Shown in pieces: positions 11,892 to 22,102 of a stretch of 64,000 bases of DNA. The DNA is taken from NCBI GenBank assembly GCA_022560025.1, contig JAFISE010000167.1, forward strand, positions 1 through 64,000. The letters are read 5' to 3'. The notes beneath the pieces are model-generated. The model was not told the DNA's origin, made no database searches, and saw only the letters and a list, made by a program, of their open reading frames with translations. A program made the translations under genes and the position numbers. Origin of the DNA: Stagonosporopsis chrysanthemi (taxonomy: Eukaryota; Ascomycota; Dothideomycetes; Pleosporales; Didymellaceae). The first letter of the stretch is position 1. The number at the start of each line of letters is the position of its first letter.

Positions 11892-12214
11892 GTCATGTTT
11901 CAGTATTCATGGAGTGACGGAGAGGAAAGGGGGAGACGGAGAAGAGGGAGGGCGGGGGACAAGGGGTGATTATGTGGGAGTGCATATATGGCGTTTTTTG
12001 GCGAAGAACGGGATGCATTTGATTTCAGAAGAGCAGGGAAAGGGGGGGGGGGGGGGGCACAACAAAGCGACACAGTGCCTGTTCCATTCCATCGCCCCCC
12101 CCCCCCCTCCTGCGCGCAGGATATAGGCTCCAGACGGCGATTGCACAGCGATGCAAGGCCGGATCTGTGTACAGAATCGAACTTTTCTTCTTACTCAACA
12201 CCGCCTCCTCATCC
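11892..12214. other. Convergent intergenic gap with G16 and C13 runs
   Basis: This is the 3'-3' gap between the M28 gene and the UPF0303 gene. A G16 run (12042-12057) and a C13 run (12095-12107) lie 37 bp apart and are complementary, so transcripts from either strand could fold back. Confidence 0.7.
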
Positions 12215-12754
12215 TCATTCCCCCCTCCCCTCCAACTCGGCACACACCCCCGCCAACTCCTCCACCACAACCTGATGATCATCCCACTGCTTCAACCCAC
12301 TCACAACCACCACCGCCACCATGCCCTCCACCCCCTTGACATACACCGGCACGCCCCCGCCATGAATCGCATACTCGCCCGCCCCCTCCCCCAACCCCAT
12401 CTTCACCCTGAACTTCTCCTCATCCCCTGCAAACCTATTCTGCAGCGCCCACGTACTGCACTGCCACCGGATGACGGCGGCCCGCTTGCGCGCAACCCAG
12501 TAGTCGTTGTCGAGCGCGGTGCCGGCGTGCGTGACGGCGTGGAAGAGCACGTGTGGCGGCGACGAAGTGGTCGAGATGTGGATTACGGCGGGTTGGGGGA
12601 AGGTCAGCAGGCGCGTGCGCAGCGCGAGGCCGAGTTGGAAGGCGACGGAGCTGTTCCAGTGGGGGAAAGGGGAGGCGGTTTCTTGGGCGGCGATGGAGAG
12701 GAGGTCGCGCGGGGCGGTGGACAGGGGTTTGAAGTCGGTGGTGGGTGGTGTCAT
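12215..12754 (-). CDS. UPF0303 / GlcG-HbpS-like domain protein
   Basis: This is an intronless 179-aa protein of the heme-degrading/HbpS-like superfamily (UPF0303). The recognisable block is DNDYWVARKRAAVIRWQCST, followed by EYAIHGGGVPVYVKGVEG and a valine-rich strand, then the family-type SGLKQWDDHQVVVEEL. No signal peptide or membrane segment is seen, so it is probably cytosolic. The biochemical role in fungi is unknown. Its 3' end faces the M28 gene. Confidence 0.8.
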   Translation of the reverse strand: MTPPTTDFKPLSTAPRDLLSIAAQETASPFPHWNSSVAFQLGLALRTRLLTFPQPAVIHISTTSSPPHVLFHAVTHAGTALDNDYWVARKRAAVIRWQCSTWALQNRFAGDEEKFRVKMGLGEGAGEYAIHGGGVPVYVKGVEGMVAVVVVSGLKQWDDHQVVVEELAGVCAELEGRGE

Positions 12755-13202
12755 TTTGGGTGACGGGGGAGAGTGGGAGAGTGGGAGTCAGAGATGGGTG
12801 TTTTAGGGGTGGGAGGATTGCGAGGGGGGAAGGAGATTGGATGCGAGAGAGGAATCTTATAGATCGTCGTGGCGATGCACGTGTGGAGCGGGTTACACTG
12901 TAAAGTGCGGGTAGGACCCACTTGAGGTTCAACTGCTGCGATTGCCAATTTGGGACGTATGTGTGGAGAAAAGGCCCGATCTGCCGAGACTAGTAGACTC
13001 GTCTCCGACCTCAACGTTTGTGTTATCGGCCAGAAGCTGCCATGAAGCTTGACTGCTGATGTGCTTGCCTGACACCCATGGACACTGACTACAGTATGTA
13101 GTATGATCGGCCTTTCGGGGCGGCCGACGCAACCTCACTGTAACAAACATCCAAGATGGTACGTTTCGATAAGAGATCGAATTCTCAACAGCGCCACGCT
13201 CC
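12755..13202. other. Intergenic, no feature recognised
   Basis: This stretch holds the 5' side of the UPF0303 gene and the 3' side of the RING-CH gene. Nothing else is supported. Confidence 0.5.
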
Positions 13203-14912
13203 CTAAGCCCGCGCAGTCTTTCCATCCTTATCCGCATCGTGATCCAGCACCCTCCTCCTTCTATGGTTCTGCGCCATCTTCCACCTTACATACAGCATGA
13301 CCGCGTCCTTGAGACCCACAAACAAACACCCGCCAACTAGGCTCCTACCCCACCTTGTTTGTAAGAAGCCTGTTGGCCTGCCCTTCCCTCCCTGCATCGC
13401 CCCTGCGCCCAGCCATCCGCCAAGCCAAGATGTGGTTATCGTGCCTTGAGGAGGTGTGACCCAGGTTGTTGGTAGTGTTATGCGGAGCAGCTCGCCCACG
13501 GTGGCTGCGATGGAGGGGAAGATCAGAGCACCGAGAATAGTGTCGACCAGGGAGGTGGTGGAGAATGCTATGTTGCGCTCGCGGCGGACGTGCTGGCGGC
13601 GCGGTTGAGCAGGGATGTCAGGGGCAGGCGCTGCATCCTGCTCTGGGATTTGCGGAGCTTGATCGTCGTTATCTAGTGGCGGTGCATTTAGGGGATGTGC
13701 GTGCTCCGCTGGCTGTGCTGGATCGATAATGTCATGGTCGTGGTCGTGATCGTGGTCGTCGGCAGCGCCACCATTGTTCCATCCGCCCAAAATATCGAAA
13801 TCGACCTCCAACTCGATGACCTCGTCGCCATCGTGATCGTGATCATGGTGGTGATGGTCGTGATCGTGGTCGTGGTCGTGGTCGTGCTGGTGTTCCTGCA
13901 CCTCACCAATCTGAAACTGCAGACCACCTTCTTCTGCAGCGTCTTCAGTACCTGCCCGAGGCTGGATCTCCTTTAGCCACTGCTGTTCCCGTGGTGCCCA
14001 GACGCGATCGTAGTATGCGTTGTAAAAGCCTCGAAGGTAAGGTAGTGCAGCGAAAGAGAAGGCCGCGCTTGGAGGCCACTGAAGTTGCAGCATCTCGTCG
14101 CCTGGCTGACCTGAGCTGACGAAGAAGATGAGCGGCAAGAATGGGAGGAACGAGTCGGCGAGGGTAGTCCGACTGGCGACAAGGATGGCGGGTATCAGGG
14201 GCAGCCCAATGTCGAGCCGCCAGTGGTGGCGCAAATGGTCTACCAGCCGTATCGCCAGCGACGATGGCATGCTTGGGTTGGGTGCCTCATACAGCGGTCG
14301 TAGTATCTGGGCCGCATCCTGCGTCCCGAAAATAGCATAGATGGTGCTTGTTCCAGCAAGCGTCAGAGTAGAGTAGAGCGCCGTGCCGGTGACAAAGGCT
14401 ACACCAGGCAGCAGTAACGTGCTTGACAGCTGCTCCGTCACGCGTACCGCATCCACGATGACACTACGCGGTCGCTCGACGCGGATTTCTGATTTGCACT
14501 GCGGACACAGGATCTTGCCAGTCTTGCGCCCAGCGCGCCGCCCTGCTGTCGGCTTGTCCATGTCCGCGATCCAGTCCAGCAGGCATTTCTCGTGCGCTAC
14601 CAGCGAGCACGTGCACGGCGACCGCCACTCTGAGCTTGTCTCGTCGTCTTCGGTCTCGTCGTTGAAGCAGATCCAGCACTTGCGCGGCTCGGCATCTTCT
14701 TCCTGCAGTGGTGCCGTCTGTGGCGGCGCCTCGGTCTGCTTGTCGCTGGTGGTGTGCGTGTGCGGCGGATTTAGTAGAAGAGTCTGGGAGTCTTCTGAGG
14801 CAGCGGAAATGCTGCTGCTGCGCGTCGTTTCTTCTTGGTGCGAGGACGAGGCCTCGGCGGGAGGAGATGCTCTGCGCTGCGACGCGGGGCGCTGCTGAGG
14901 AAGGGACGCCAT
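13203..14912 (-). CDS. RING-CH (MARCH-type) E3 ubiquitin ligase with His-Asp repeats
   Basis: This is a single-exon 569-aa membrane protein. The RING-CH domain starts at Cys79: CWIC, then SPCTCSLVAHEKCLLDWI, then CPQCK, in the C4HC3 order of membrane-bound MARCH ligases. Several hydrophobic segments follow (LLLPGVAFVTGTALYSTLTL, LGALIFPSIAATVGELL and others), as in MARCH5-like proteins of mitochondria or ER. Between membrane segments are two histidine-aspartate runs (DNA near 13856-13895 and 13727-13765) of alternating HD dipeptides, which could bind metal. The start is ATG at 14912; the frame is open further upstream but without a better family match. Target membrane and substrates cannot be told. 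Confidence 0.88.
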   Translation of the reverse strand: MASLPQQRPASQRRASPPAEASSSHQEETTRSSSISAASEDSQTLLLNPPHTHTTSDKQTEAPPQTAPLQEEDAEPRKCWICFNDETEDDETSSEWRSPCTCSLVAHEKCLLDWIADMDKPTAGRRAGRKTGKILCPQCKSEIRVERPRSVIVDAVRVTEQLSSTLLLPGVAFVTGTALYSTLTLAGTSTIYAIFGTQDAAQILRPLYEAPNPSMPSSLAIRLVDHLRHHWRLDIGLPLIPAILVASRTTLADSFLPFLPLIFFVSSGQPGDEMLQLQWPPSAAFSFAALPYLRGFYNAYYDRVWAPREQQWLKEIQPRAGTEDAAEEGGLQFQIGEVQEHQHDHDHDHDHDHHHHDHDHDGDEVIELEVDFDILGGWNNGGAADDHDHDHDHDIIDPAQPAEHAHPLNAPPLDNDDQAPQIPEQDAAPAPDIPAQPRRQHVRRERNIAFSTTSLVDTILGALIFPSIAATVGELLRITLPTTWVTPPQGTITTSWLGGWLGAGAMQGGKGRPTGFLQTRWGRSLVGGCLFVGLKDAVMLYVRWKMAQNHRRRRVLDHDADKDGKTARA

Positions 14913-15203
14913 GGTGTGGGGAGGGGGTTCGGTGTAGATTACGATGGGTGAGAGGACTTCAACGGCTATGTACACATTGCAAGCAAGCGCTTGTTGCCGG
15001 TGGATGAGCTTGTCAAGGCAAGAGTGCAGCGTCCTGAGCCGCGGCACGGCGGTTGTTGATGCTCGACAAAGACGTCACCAACTTCAAGGGAAAGTACAAC
15101 CGAGCCGAGCTAAACCAAAACGAACATCGTACGTGTATCCACATTCGCTTACATCAGTGTAACCAACCTAATCCCTGCATCCAAGTTCGCTCTGTCTTCA
15201 GTG

Positions 15204-16604
15204 TCACACTTCTCGCCTGCAGAATGGCAGGCTCGACCAACTTTCCGCCTCCACTTCGGCTAACGCGGCCATGCTTATGTACTGCCCACGCTGGTTCCTC
15301 TTGGTCACCACAAAGTTTGTGAGGGCCATGGTTCTGGCTGGTAGGGAACTCCGTAATGAGGGTCTTGCGCGAAGGGGGCGGTCACATACATCCCTCCTTC
15401 TAGCTGCCTGAATCCTGAGATGAGCGTCAGTCATGGGCCCAACAATAAAGGGTGCCCGCGGAGGACACAACGGAGGCGCTGTGGATGGAGGTGTTGCAGA
15501 ACGCTGGATTAACATTGCTGGGGTTGTTGGTGTGGCTGCACGACTTGGCGCGGACGAAGGTATGAGTTGCGGCAAAGAGTCGTCGGGGCCAATGTTCGCA
15601 CCTTTTGACGCAGGAAAGAGAGAAGGTATACCAACATGCCATTGCGGGAGTGGAGTCCCATATGGAGCTGCCATCTGCATCGTGTACGGCGGCATTGGGT
15701 AGGGTAGCCAGCCCCCGGTTGGGAACGGCGCGGGCCAGTACCCAAGTGGTACAAACGGGACGGCCTGCGTGTGCTGCGCGAAGTAGCTGGGGGGCTTGTT
15801 GGGCAGGCTGTGAATAGAGTCGCGTCGATCCGGCGTTGGGATTTCTTGGTGAATGGTCTGAATCTCTGTAACTGGCTTTGACTTTGGCTGCGATTGTTGT
15901 GCGAGATAGCTTTGGGGCTTGTCAAACCAGTCTTGATCAGAGTCGCGCTCGTGAACCGCTGCGAGCTCGTCGTGAACCCCCTGAGTGTCTTCAGTTATCT
16001 CTGACTGCGGCATGAACCATTCGTCATCATCTGCGGCGCTCAACGCTTTGTAGTCATAGTCATACTCTTCATGACTGCTCTCGCTCTGTTCAGTCTCCGT
16101 TCGCGCGTCTTCTGCTTCGCTTTGTTTAGCCCCCGTTGGGACCGTTTCTACCGCTTCGACCTTGACAACCTGAATGGGTAAGGGTGGAACACAACCAGGA
16201 GGAGTGATCTCCTTGACTTGGAAATCGTTCGTTGGAGCGTAGTATTTCACAGGCTGCTTGTCAGGGTCGAGATTGACGCGGTGCTTGTTCACGCAGGTAG
16301 CGCATGCAAGCGCAATCTTCTCTTTCTGGAATCCAGGGGGTAAGTCAGCTGACCAGGGGACCGGAAAGTTGTCTTGGATGTAGTGAAAGTGCTGTTGTGT
16401 GATGTCGCAGGGCGTAGTGTTGTTGCAGTGATGGCTGCCCATGTATTCGCCATGATCGCACGCTGCGTATTCGACAAAGTACTTGAGGCACATATTAGGA
16501 AGAAATGGTGATTTCAGTGTGGCAGACATGCTGGGTCTGTGGGATGATATTGCTGCTGCTGTTGTTGTTGTTGTTGTCGTGTCTTTGACGCGTCCGTTTG
16601 ACAT
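15204..16604 (-). CDS. Unrecognised 466-aa protein
   Basis: I do not recognise this family. The N-terminal part holds a conserved-looking Cys/His block, MCLKYFVEYAACDHGEYMGSH with CNNTTPCD, then IALACATCVNKHR, which could bind zinc. The middle is acidic and Ser/Pro/Gln-rich, with two related SYxAQ segments (KPQSYLAQQSQ and KPPSYFAQHTQ). A Pro-rich segment and a basic C terminus follow. Proteins of this layout are common, lineage-restricted fungal hypotheticals. The true start could be MSNGRV (16604) or an inner Met (MSATLKS, MCLKYF). The 3' end may contain an unseen intron. Confidence 0.6.
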   Translation of the reverse strand: MSNGRVKDTTTTTTTAAAISSHRPSMSATLKSPFLPNMCLKYFVEYAACDHGEYMGSHHCNNTTPCDITQQHFHYIQDNFPVPWSADLPPGFQKEKIALACATCVNKHRVNLDPDKQPVKYYAPTNDFQVKEITPPGCVPPLPIQVVKVEAVETVPTGAKQSEAEDARTETEQSESSHEEYDYDYKALSAADDDEWFMPQSEITEDTQGVHDELAAVHERDSDQDWFDKPQSYLAQQSQPKSKPVTEIQTIHQEIPTPDRRDSIHSLPNKPPSYFAQHTQAVPFVPLGYWPAPFPTGGWLPYPMPPYTMQMAAPYGTPLPQWHVGIPSLFPASKGANIGPDDSLPQLIPSSAPSRAATPTTPAMLIQRSATPPSTAPPLCPPRAPFIVGPMTDAHLRIQAARRRDVCDRPLRARPSLRSSLPARTMALTNFVVTKRNQRGQYISMAALAEVEAESWSSLPFCRREV

Positions 16605-16995
16605 TGCTGCACGCTCCCGCCTGGTAGCCTAAGTGAAAGTGACAAGGAATTTCTATCGTCAGTCACTGCAATTTAAGACACGAATCGGCTGATCAGGAGA
16701 AGACTTGACTGCTGGAATGAGACTTGTAAAATTCTGCGCCGCAAGGACCCTCGTCACCACGAAGTGGCACTCGCGGGCGGCGCTGGTGAAAGCACCACAT
16801 GTCTGTGCACCATGCTCGAGAGTTTGCTGAGGTCTCTGCGCTTGGCCCACTTTACTCAGACTGTTTGTCTCGACCAAATTGTGGGATTGTTGATAGGCAA
16901 TAGCTTGGTATGCTTGATGTTCAAACTTCATCTGTCTTAAGTCTTCCTCTTGCCCAGGTGTGAGGTGCACAGGTCATCATTAGAATTTACTCGAC
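16605..16995. promoter_or_regulatory. Divergent promoter region between two unrecognised genes
   Basis: The genes on either side are read outward, so these 391 bp must hold both promoters. I recognise no motif. Confidence 0.45.
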
Positions 16996-17970
16996 ATGTT
17001 TAAAGCGCTGTTGGTGCTTTCGAGTAACAAGAACTATCTCGCTGCGCGCGCGAAGATTATCGAGGGCATGGACAAGGAAGAGGTATCGTCTATGATTGTC
17101 GCGTGCATGGCAGGCCACGAACCAAGTATACCGGAAAACTTGCTTACACATATCCTTTGTGTTTTTCTGGACCATATCTCTGAGTCTGCGGAAGTCGATC
17201 GGTCATCTTCTACTGCATGTAAGTACAATGTCTGGCAAATATGTTGGGATTTGTCTGTGATCATTATTCGTCTATTGACAGTTGATAACCAAGCTACACT
17301 GGCTATAACCCCGGCGATACCACTTCAGCCAGGACCAATTCTTACCTGTATCGACAAGAATAGGAAGACTTTTGATACCGCAGAGCCAACGGCAGGGCTA
17401 AGCCCAGATTGCAGTTTAGCTGGAGGTGGCCGCAAATCCCACATCATCGATCTGACAGACAACGAAGAGCCATCACCTGCACATCCATCAACCCCTAACC
17501 TACCTTCCACAGAGCCATACATTGTAACAGAGCCGATCGGAAATGACACTACAATCACAACATATCTCCCTCACAGCGATCGACTCAACGCGCAACTGCC
17601 CAATCCGCAACCTATCGACCGAAGAACCCCGGTTCTCTACCAACTGTACAACCAAATCAGAGCCCACCGTCCAAGCTGGACCGACCAACAAATTCGTACT
17701 CAAGTCGCCATAATCTACCAACGAGAAGCTGCAAGGCGACAAATGCAGAACCAAAATAACGCCGAAAACCTCCTGGCTCTTCAGCACCAACGATCGCGTC
17801 CGGAACACCAGCAGTTTAGCGGACTTCCGCAACTACAATCCTTTGGTTTAGAACGAATGGGTGATGCGGGTCGGCCTGGGCGGGGTACGCAGCAGGATTG
17901 CGAGCCGCGGATGACACCGGGAGTTCAGCACGGGACTGAAGACCCGGTTGGACAGCGTGGACAAGCTTGA
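16996..17970 (+). CDS. Unrecognised protein of about 303 aa
   Basis: ATG at 16996 begins MFKALLVLSSNKNYLAARAK. A consensus intron (GTAAGT ... TTGACAG, 17219-17281, 63 bp, in frame) is probable; with it removed the protein is 303 aa. The first 70 residues are helical and hydrophobic-patterned. The middle is disordered (Pro/Ser/Thr), and a segment near residue 190 (LYQLYNQIRAHRPSWTDQQI, then AIIYQREAARRQ) is helical and Gln/Arg-rich. No family is recognised. It is divergent from the preceding unrecognised gene. Confidence 0.55.
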   Translation: MFKALLVLSSNKNYLAARAKIIEGMDKEEVSSMIVACMAGHEPSIPENLLTHILCVFLDHISESAEVDRSSSTACKYNVWQICWDLSVIIIRLLTVDNQATLAITPAIPLQPGPILTCIDKNRKTFDTAEPTAGLSPDCSLAGGGRKSHIIDLTDNEEPSPAHPSTPNLPSTEPYIVTEPIGNDTTITTYLPHSDRLNAQLPNPQPIDRRTPVLYQLYNQIRAHRPSWTDQQIRTQVAIIYQREAARRQMQNQNNAENLLALQHQRSRPEHQQFSGLPQLQSFGLERMGDAGRPGRGTQQDCEPRMTPGVQHGTEDPVGQRGQA

Positions 17971-18667
17971 GGGTAAAGATTGCTGGTACTGCTAATTTCT
18001 TCCGCTTTTTGCTTTCCTTTTCCTGGCGAGTTGTCTTCTGCTGGAAGGTGCGTAGCGGGGGAATCAGTTGGCGTGAGCACTTAGGAAAATACCGTGTAGT
18101 GGCATCATACAAAAATCATGCCTTGCTTGCAGTACGAATTAGCTCATGCATCTGCTTTCTTTCAAGAGCCACTCAGGCTTGGAGTTTTTGATTTGGGGAT
18201 ATCCGGTGACGATGTCGTTACTTACGCCGATGGAAAGGTGTTGGACGATAAGGATAGTATTGAGATTCGTGAGGTGGCAGGCTCGAGAGTCTGAATTCAC
18301 TTGGGTTCGCTAATAGTTGGCATTTCTGGACGGCTGTTCCAGTGCCCTCTTTGGTCAATTTGTCTGAAATAGTGAATTGGTGACGGGCTTGAAGCTATTA
18401 CCATGTTCGGTCAGGCGCCCAGGCACAATTGCCTAATTCAAGTCAATAGAGACACCCTACATGGCCCAAGAATCGGGAACTACTTGCGTGTTCCTCAATT
18501 AGATTCTTCTTGCCTTGATATCAGCTGTTTTCCACTTGCAGCAGTAAATATCGCCGGACCTTACGATGGTAAGGTCTTAGGGAAAGCAGGCTGACCAATA
18601 AGAACTTTATGGTATTACTGTGTTGATGCCAACATCTTGCTAGATAGGCGCAGCGCTCAGCTTCTCT
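17971..18667. other. Intergenic, no gene seen
   Basis: This is a convergent gap between the unrecognised gene and the TANGO2-family gene. Short open frames here have no codon pattern or family likeness. Confidence 0.5.
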
Positions 18668-19671
18668 TCACCACCCCTCAATCTGGAACTCGAACGTACG
18701 GTCACCTTTGCCTTTGGCAACAGGCTGCGCACCACTGTCGAAAAGCGTGCGCTCCAGATAGAACGCTGTGCCTTGTTTGTCGACAAGGATCACCACTTGT
18801 TTCTCGGTGCCATAGCATCCACTCGTTGCATCTGGCGCTTTGTGCTTGACCTCATCTCCAACCTCATGGCTTGGCATCTTGTGCAGCTCCAAATGATCTC
18901 TTCCAATTGCCGGGATGAATATGCTATGGCGTAGCTGCGTGAGGTACATGTCCCACTCCTCGTTGTCTCTCTGGCGCGGCATTGTATCCACAGACAGAAC
19001 GCCCAACAAGCGTTCGACGAGCTGCTCACGCGTCTCGTTCGCAGCGACTGATGCTTCGACGGCTTCTTCAGTCCACTTCTCGCCATTGATGACTTTCGGC
19101 CACGTTCGATCACCGTACGCGGCGTTGCTGAGCGCAGTAGTCTCCCCCTTCTGGCGCAGCAGATGAACAACGCCATCCACGTCAGGAGTACGATTGCTCA
19201 CAATGACGAGTCCATCGCCCTTAGCCACGTCTTGTACGAAGCCGTAACATAGTGAGAAGCCTCCAACGCCTTCAACACCATCATCTTCGATCATTTGCCG
19301 TGCGAAGTCTGAAGAAGTCTGAGTGGAATCTGGCTTGGTTTTGAGCCATGCATTGGGAATCACGCCCCGGCTTCGTGCACCCTGTACTATGGCCTGGTTT
19401 TCCTCGCGGTAGTTGGTCAATACTGCAACGCGGCCCTGACGGGTCATGCCCAGCCAGGTGCCGTGGACCGGGCGATGCAGATCGTACCCTCCTAAGACTT
19501 GAGAGTCCGGCGATGGCCACCACGTAGCTTCTGCAGTAGGGCGGTGAAGGTATTCCTGTGAAAGTCAGTCCTGCTATTGCACACGCATCGTGGTGTGAGA
19601 CTCACATCACGGTTGTTGAGTAAGATGAAAGGATAGTCTGGATGTGCGGTCGTAAGGATTGCGATACACAT
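18668..19671 (-). CDS. TANGO2/NRDE-family protein
   Basis: This is a 317-aa member of the TANGO2 (Ser/Thr-rich NRDE) family, linked in animals to heme and lipid handling at mitochondria and ER. Exon 1 (19671-19606) gives MCIAILTTAHPDYPFILLNN plus RD. Exon 2 (19555-18668) resumes EYLHRPTAEATWWPSPD, so a 50 bp intron splits the hallmark NRDE motif. Further family blocks are GTWLGMTRQGRVAVLTNYRE, SNAAYGDRTWPKV and the C-terminal TFYLERT-like AFYLERTLF. The Met-Cys start is typical. The internal ATG at 19447 would lose the signature and is rejected. Confidence 0.9.
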
Positions 19672-20092
19672 GGTCGCCTACTGGTATATTGCCTGTCTCG
19701 ACGGATTTGGAAGCATATACAAGGAGGTCACGTCTGGTTGATGCTAATATTGTGTGAGTTTGGCGTGGGCGGTGTGGCTGCCAGCAACACTATATACGTG
19801 TCTCTGATTCCCCCAGATTCCAGCTGGCGAAACCATGTGGGGTGATGTGGAATCATGCATATTCAGCGGCGTGAGTTTGAAGGCTGGCGACGGGAGAACG
19901 TCTTGGGCCTCGGGTCATCGGTCGACCTTCTTATGTCATCGTTCCTGCATCGGTCGTGGTCCTTTCACATGCGGCAGCCCGGCCTCTCCCGAGCTTAGAT
20001 CCCTGCCGGCACGCGTCACCGCCAGCCTGGTGCAGTCTCACATACCGACAGCTCTGTGCTCCTACAAATAATTCATTGTTCGCATATCCGAT
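19672..20092. promoter_or_regulatory. Divergent promoter, TANGO2-like / small membrane protein
   Basis: These 421 bp lie between outward-read genes. No recognised motif is seen. Confidence 0.45.
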
Positions 20093-20726
20093 ATGGCAGC
20101 CAACTTTGCGCCCTACCAAGATGTCCCGGAGACCCAGCGAGCGCTATCTCCGCCCGTCGCATCCCCGCGTGCTTCGGTCGACCGCACACGCAACATCTCG
20201 TCCATCACCTCACCCACACGTGCATACGAGCAGCACGACTATTTCGGCGCCGGCGATGAGTCCCCGGATACAGAGCGCGTAGCATGGAACACGCCTGCAT
20301 CATCACAGCCGCTGAGCTTCGGCGCAGCGCGGGAGGATGTCGACATGTTCACGACGAGCCTAGGCTTGCGCATGGACTATGAGGCATGCCTTGCGTACCT
20401 GTTGCTGCCGCCGGCTGGGGGTGTGCTTCTGCTTGTCATGGAGCATCAGAGCGACTATGTCAGGTTCCATGCGTGGCAGAGTAGTCTGCTGTTTGCGTTC
20501 ATCTTTGTGGTGCACATCATTTTCAGCTGGTCGAGCTTCATCAGCTGGATTATGGTGGTAGGAGATATGGGTTTAATTGGGTGGTTGACTTGGAGGGCGT
20601 ATCTAGACGGTAAGTCGAGACAAAGATGCAACCAAGTTAGTCTGACACAAAGCAGCTGCGACGCTTGACCGGTACGAAGTGCCCTTCTTTGGGCCACTGG
20701 CGAACTCGATTCTGGACGACGAGTAG
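20093..20726 (+). CDS. Small membrane protein, UPF0132/DUF4870-like
   Basis: Exons are 20093-20609 and 20656-20726, joined by a 46 bp intron (GTAAGT ... AAGCAG), giving 195 aa. The N terminus is disordered with Ser-Pro pairs. The C-terminal half has three hydrophobic segments: ACLAYLLLPPAGGVLLLVME, SSLLFAFIFVVHIIFSWSSF and WIMVVGDMGLIGWLTWRAYL. The phrase HQSDYVRFHAWQSSLL between the first two is the hallmark of the UPF0132/DUF4870 (Tic20-like fold) family. The function is unknown. Its stop is only 30 bp from the stop of the convergent Arg/Ser-rich gene, so the 3' UTRs must overlap. Confidence 0.8.
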
Positions 20727-20756
20727 ACCCATGTATCAACTATTACAACCACGACT

Positions 20757-21834
20757 TCATCCGAACCGCTCCTGAGCTAGCTGCTTCAGGAATTCCATCG
20801 TCTGCGCCTCTTTCGCTCGCCGCGCACTCAGTGCTTCCTCACGCTCTGCCGCCCGTGCCCGTGCAATCTCCTCCCGCCGTATTTCGCGCTCGTTCTTCAC
20901 CCGCTCGTCCGCCTTCTTCTTTGCCTTGTAAGCATCGATACCGTCATCGCCCATGAGCTCGCCCTCCCCAATTTCTACATCTCCACCCTCTTTGGCGTCG
21001 CGGAAGGATTGCAGGGTGCTGGTCGTTTCACGTTTCTTCTCAAGCTGTCGCTCGCGAGAGCCAGGGTCGGCGCGCGGCGCAAGTTCATCCATACGCTCTT
21101 TTTGCGTCTTCCGCTCGGCTTTGCGTTCGTAGCGTGTATCTGAAGCGCGAGCTGAACGGTCGTGTGCGGTATCTTCGTCGCGCAGCTCGTTGCGGTGGGT
21201 CAGGTCGTCGAAGCGCGGTATGGTGGGCCCATGGCCTGCAGCGCGCGCCAGATGAGTGGGCGGGGCAGGACCAAAGTCATCGTCGTCGCTGTTATCAGAC
21301 TGCTGCTTTGAAGTAGACGTGCCCTGCTCGTATTCCGGCGATCGTCTGGCAGGCTGGGGAGAGCGAGATCTCGCACGGTATTCTTGCACGGTCTGTTGCG
21401 CGCTCTGCAGCATCGACGGATCATACCAGCTACGCGCTAGATCTCCATGGTTCCTATCTGGTCAGTATCACCGCGGTTTGTGCAAGGGAAAGCACCTACC
21501 AGCGCGACACAAAGCTCTTCCAGCGCCCGCGCGCTTCCCTCTCCTCAAGCTCGTCGAGTTGTATGTGCTTTTGTATATCCAGATAGGACTGGAACAATGG
21601 CTTGTATGCTTCAAAGTCATGTTTTGAGAGCGGCTTTGCTTGGTACGGCAACTTCACTTGCTTTGCAAGTGGGCTTCGTGAACGGTGCGAGCGGTGCGAG
21701 CGGTGCTTTTCGTGATTGTGACGGCCATTGTCGCGACGGGGTGAGCGCGAGCGACGTGGCTTGTGCTTTCGGTCTCGATCTGAGCGATCGTGGCGGTCGG
21801 AGCGTTCACGTTGAGGTGGCTGTGGTGAGTTCAT
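20757..21834 (-). CDS. Arg/Ser-rich nuclear protein (annotated HEL117-like in fungi)
   Basis: Exons are 21834-21500 and 21453-20757, giving 343 aa. The N-terminal third is RS/RD/HR-rich (RDRKHKPRRSRSPRRDNGRH), typical of splicing-linked proteins. A conserved helical block follows (FEAYKPLFQSYLDIQKHIQL ... GRWKSFVSRWNHGDLARSWY). The C-terminal half is a charged coiled coil (YKAKKKADERVKNEREIRRE) ending KEAQTMEFLKQLAQERFG. Fungal relatives are often labelled RNA helicase HEL117, but no helicase motif is present, so that label should not be carried over. The start is ATG 21834; the in-frame extension to 21930 begins with GTG. Confidence 0.72.
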
Positions 21835-22102
21835 GGTGTTGCGGCGGGCGTTTGATGGTGGTGGAGGAGCCGTGATGTCAACTTCGGCGATTGAGGCTGA
21901 GTCATGACTCCGCAGCGCAGTAACTGACACAGTAAGTGGAACGAGTCAGGTGTCACTCGTTCTTCCTTCCGAATGTCCACAACATACTCAAGGAAATGGC
22001 CGATACAGAATGAACTCCCCTTTTATCTTATTTTGAATGCTATTTACATGCCGCGAGCTTGCACAACTTTCGTCCCGGACGCCATCCCAACTCTCCACCG
22101 AT

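Noticed and set aside
20757..21834. RNA helicase label often given to this Arg/Ser-rich family
   Set aside because: No helicase motifs (no Walker A, DEAD or SAT) are present.
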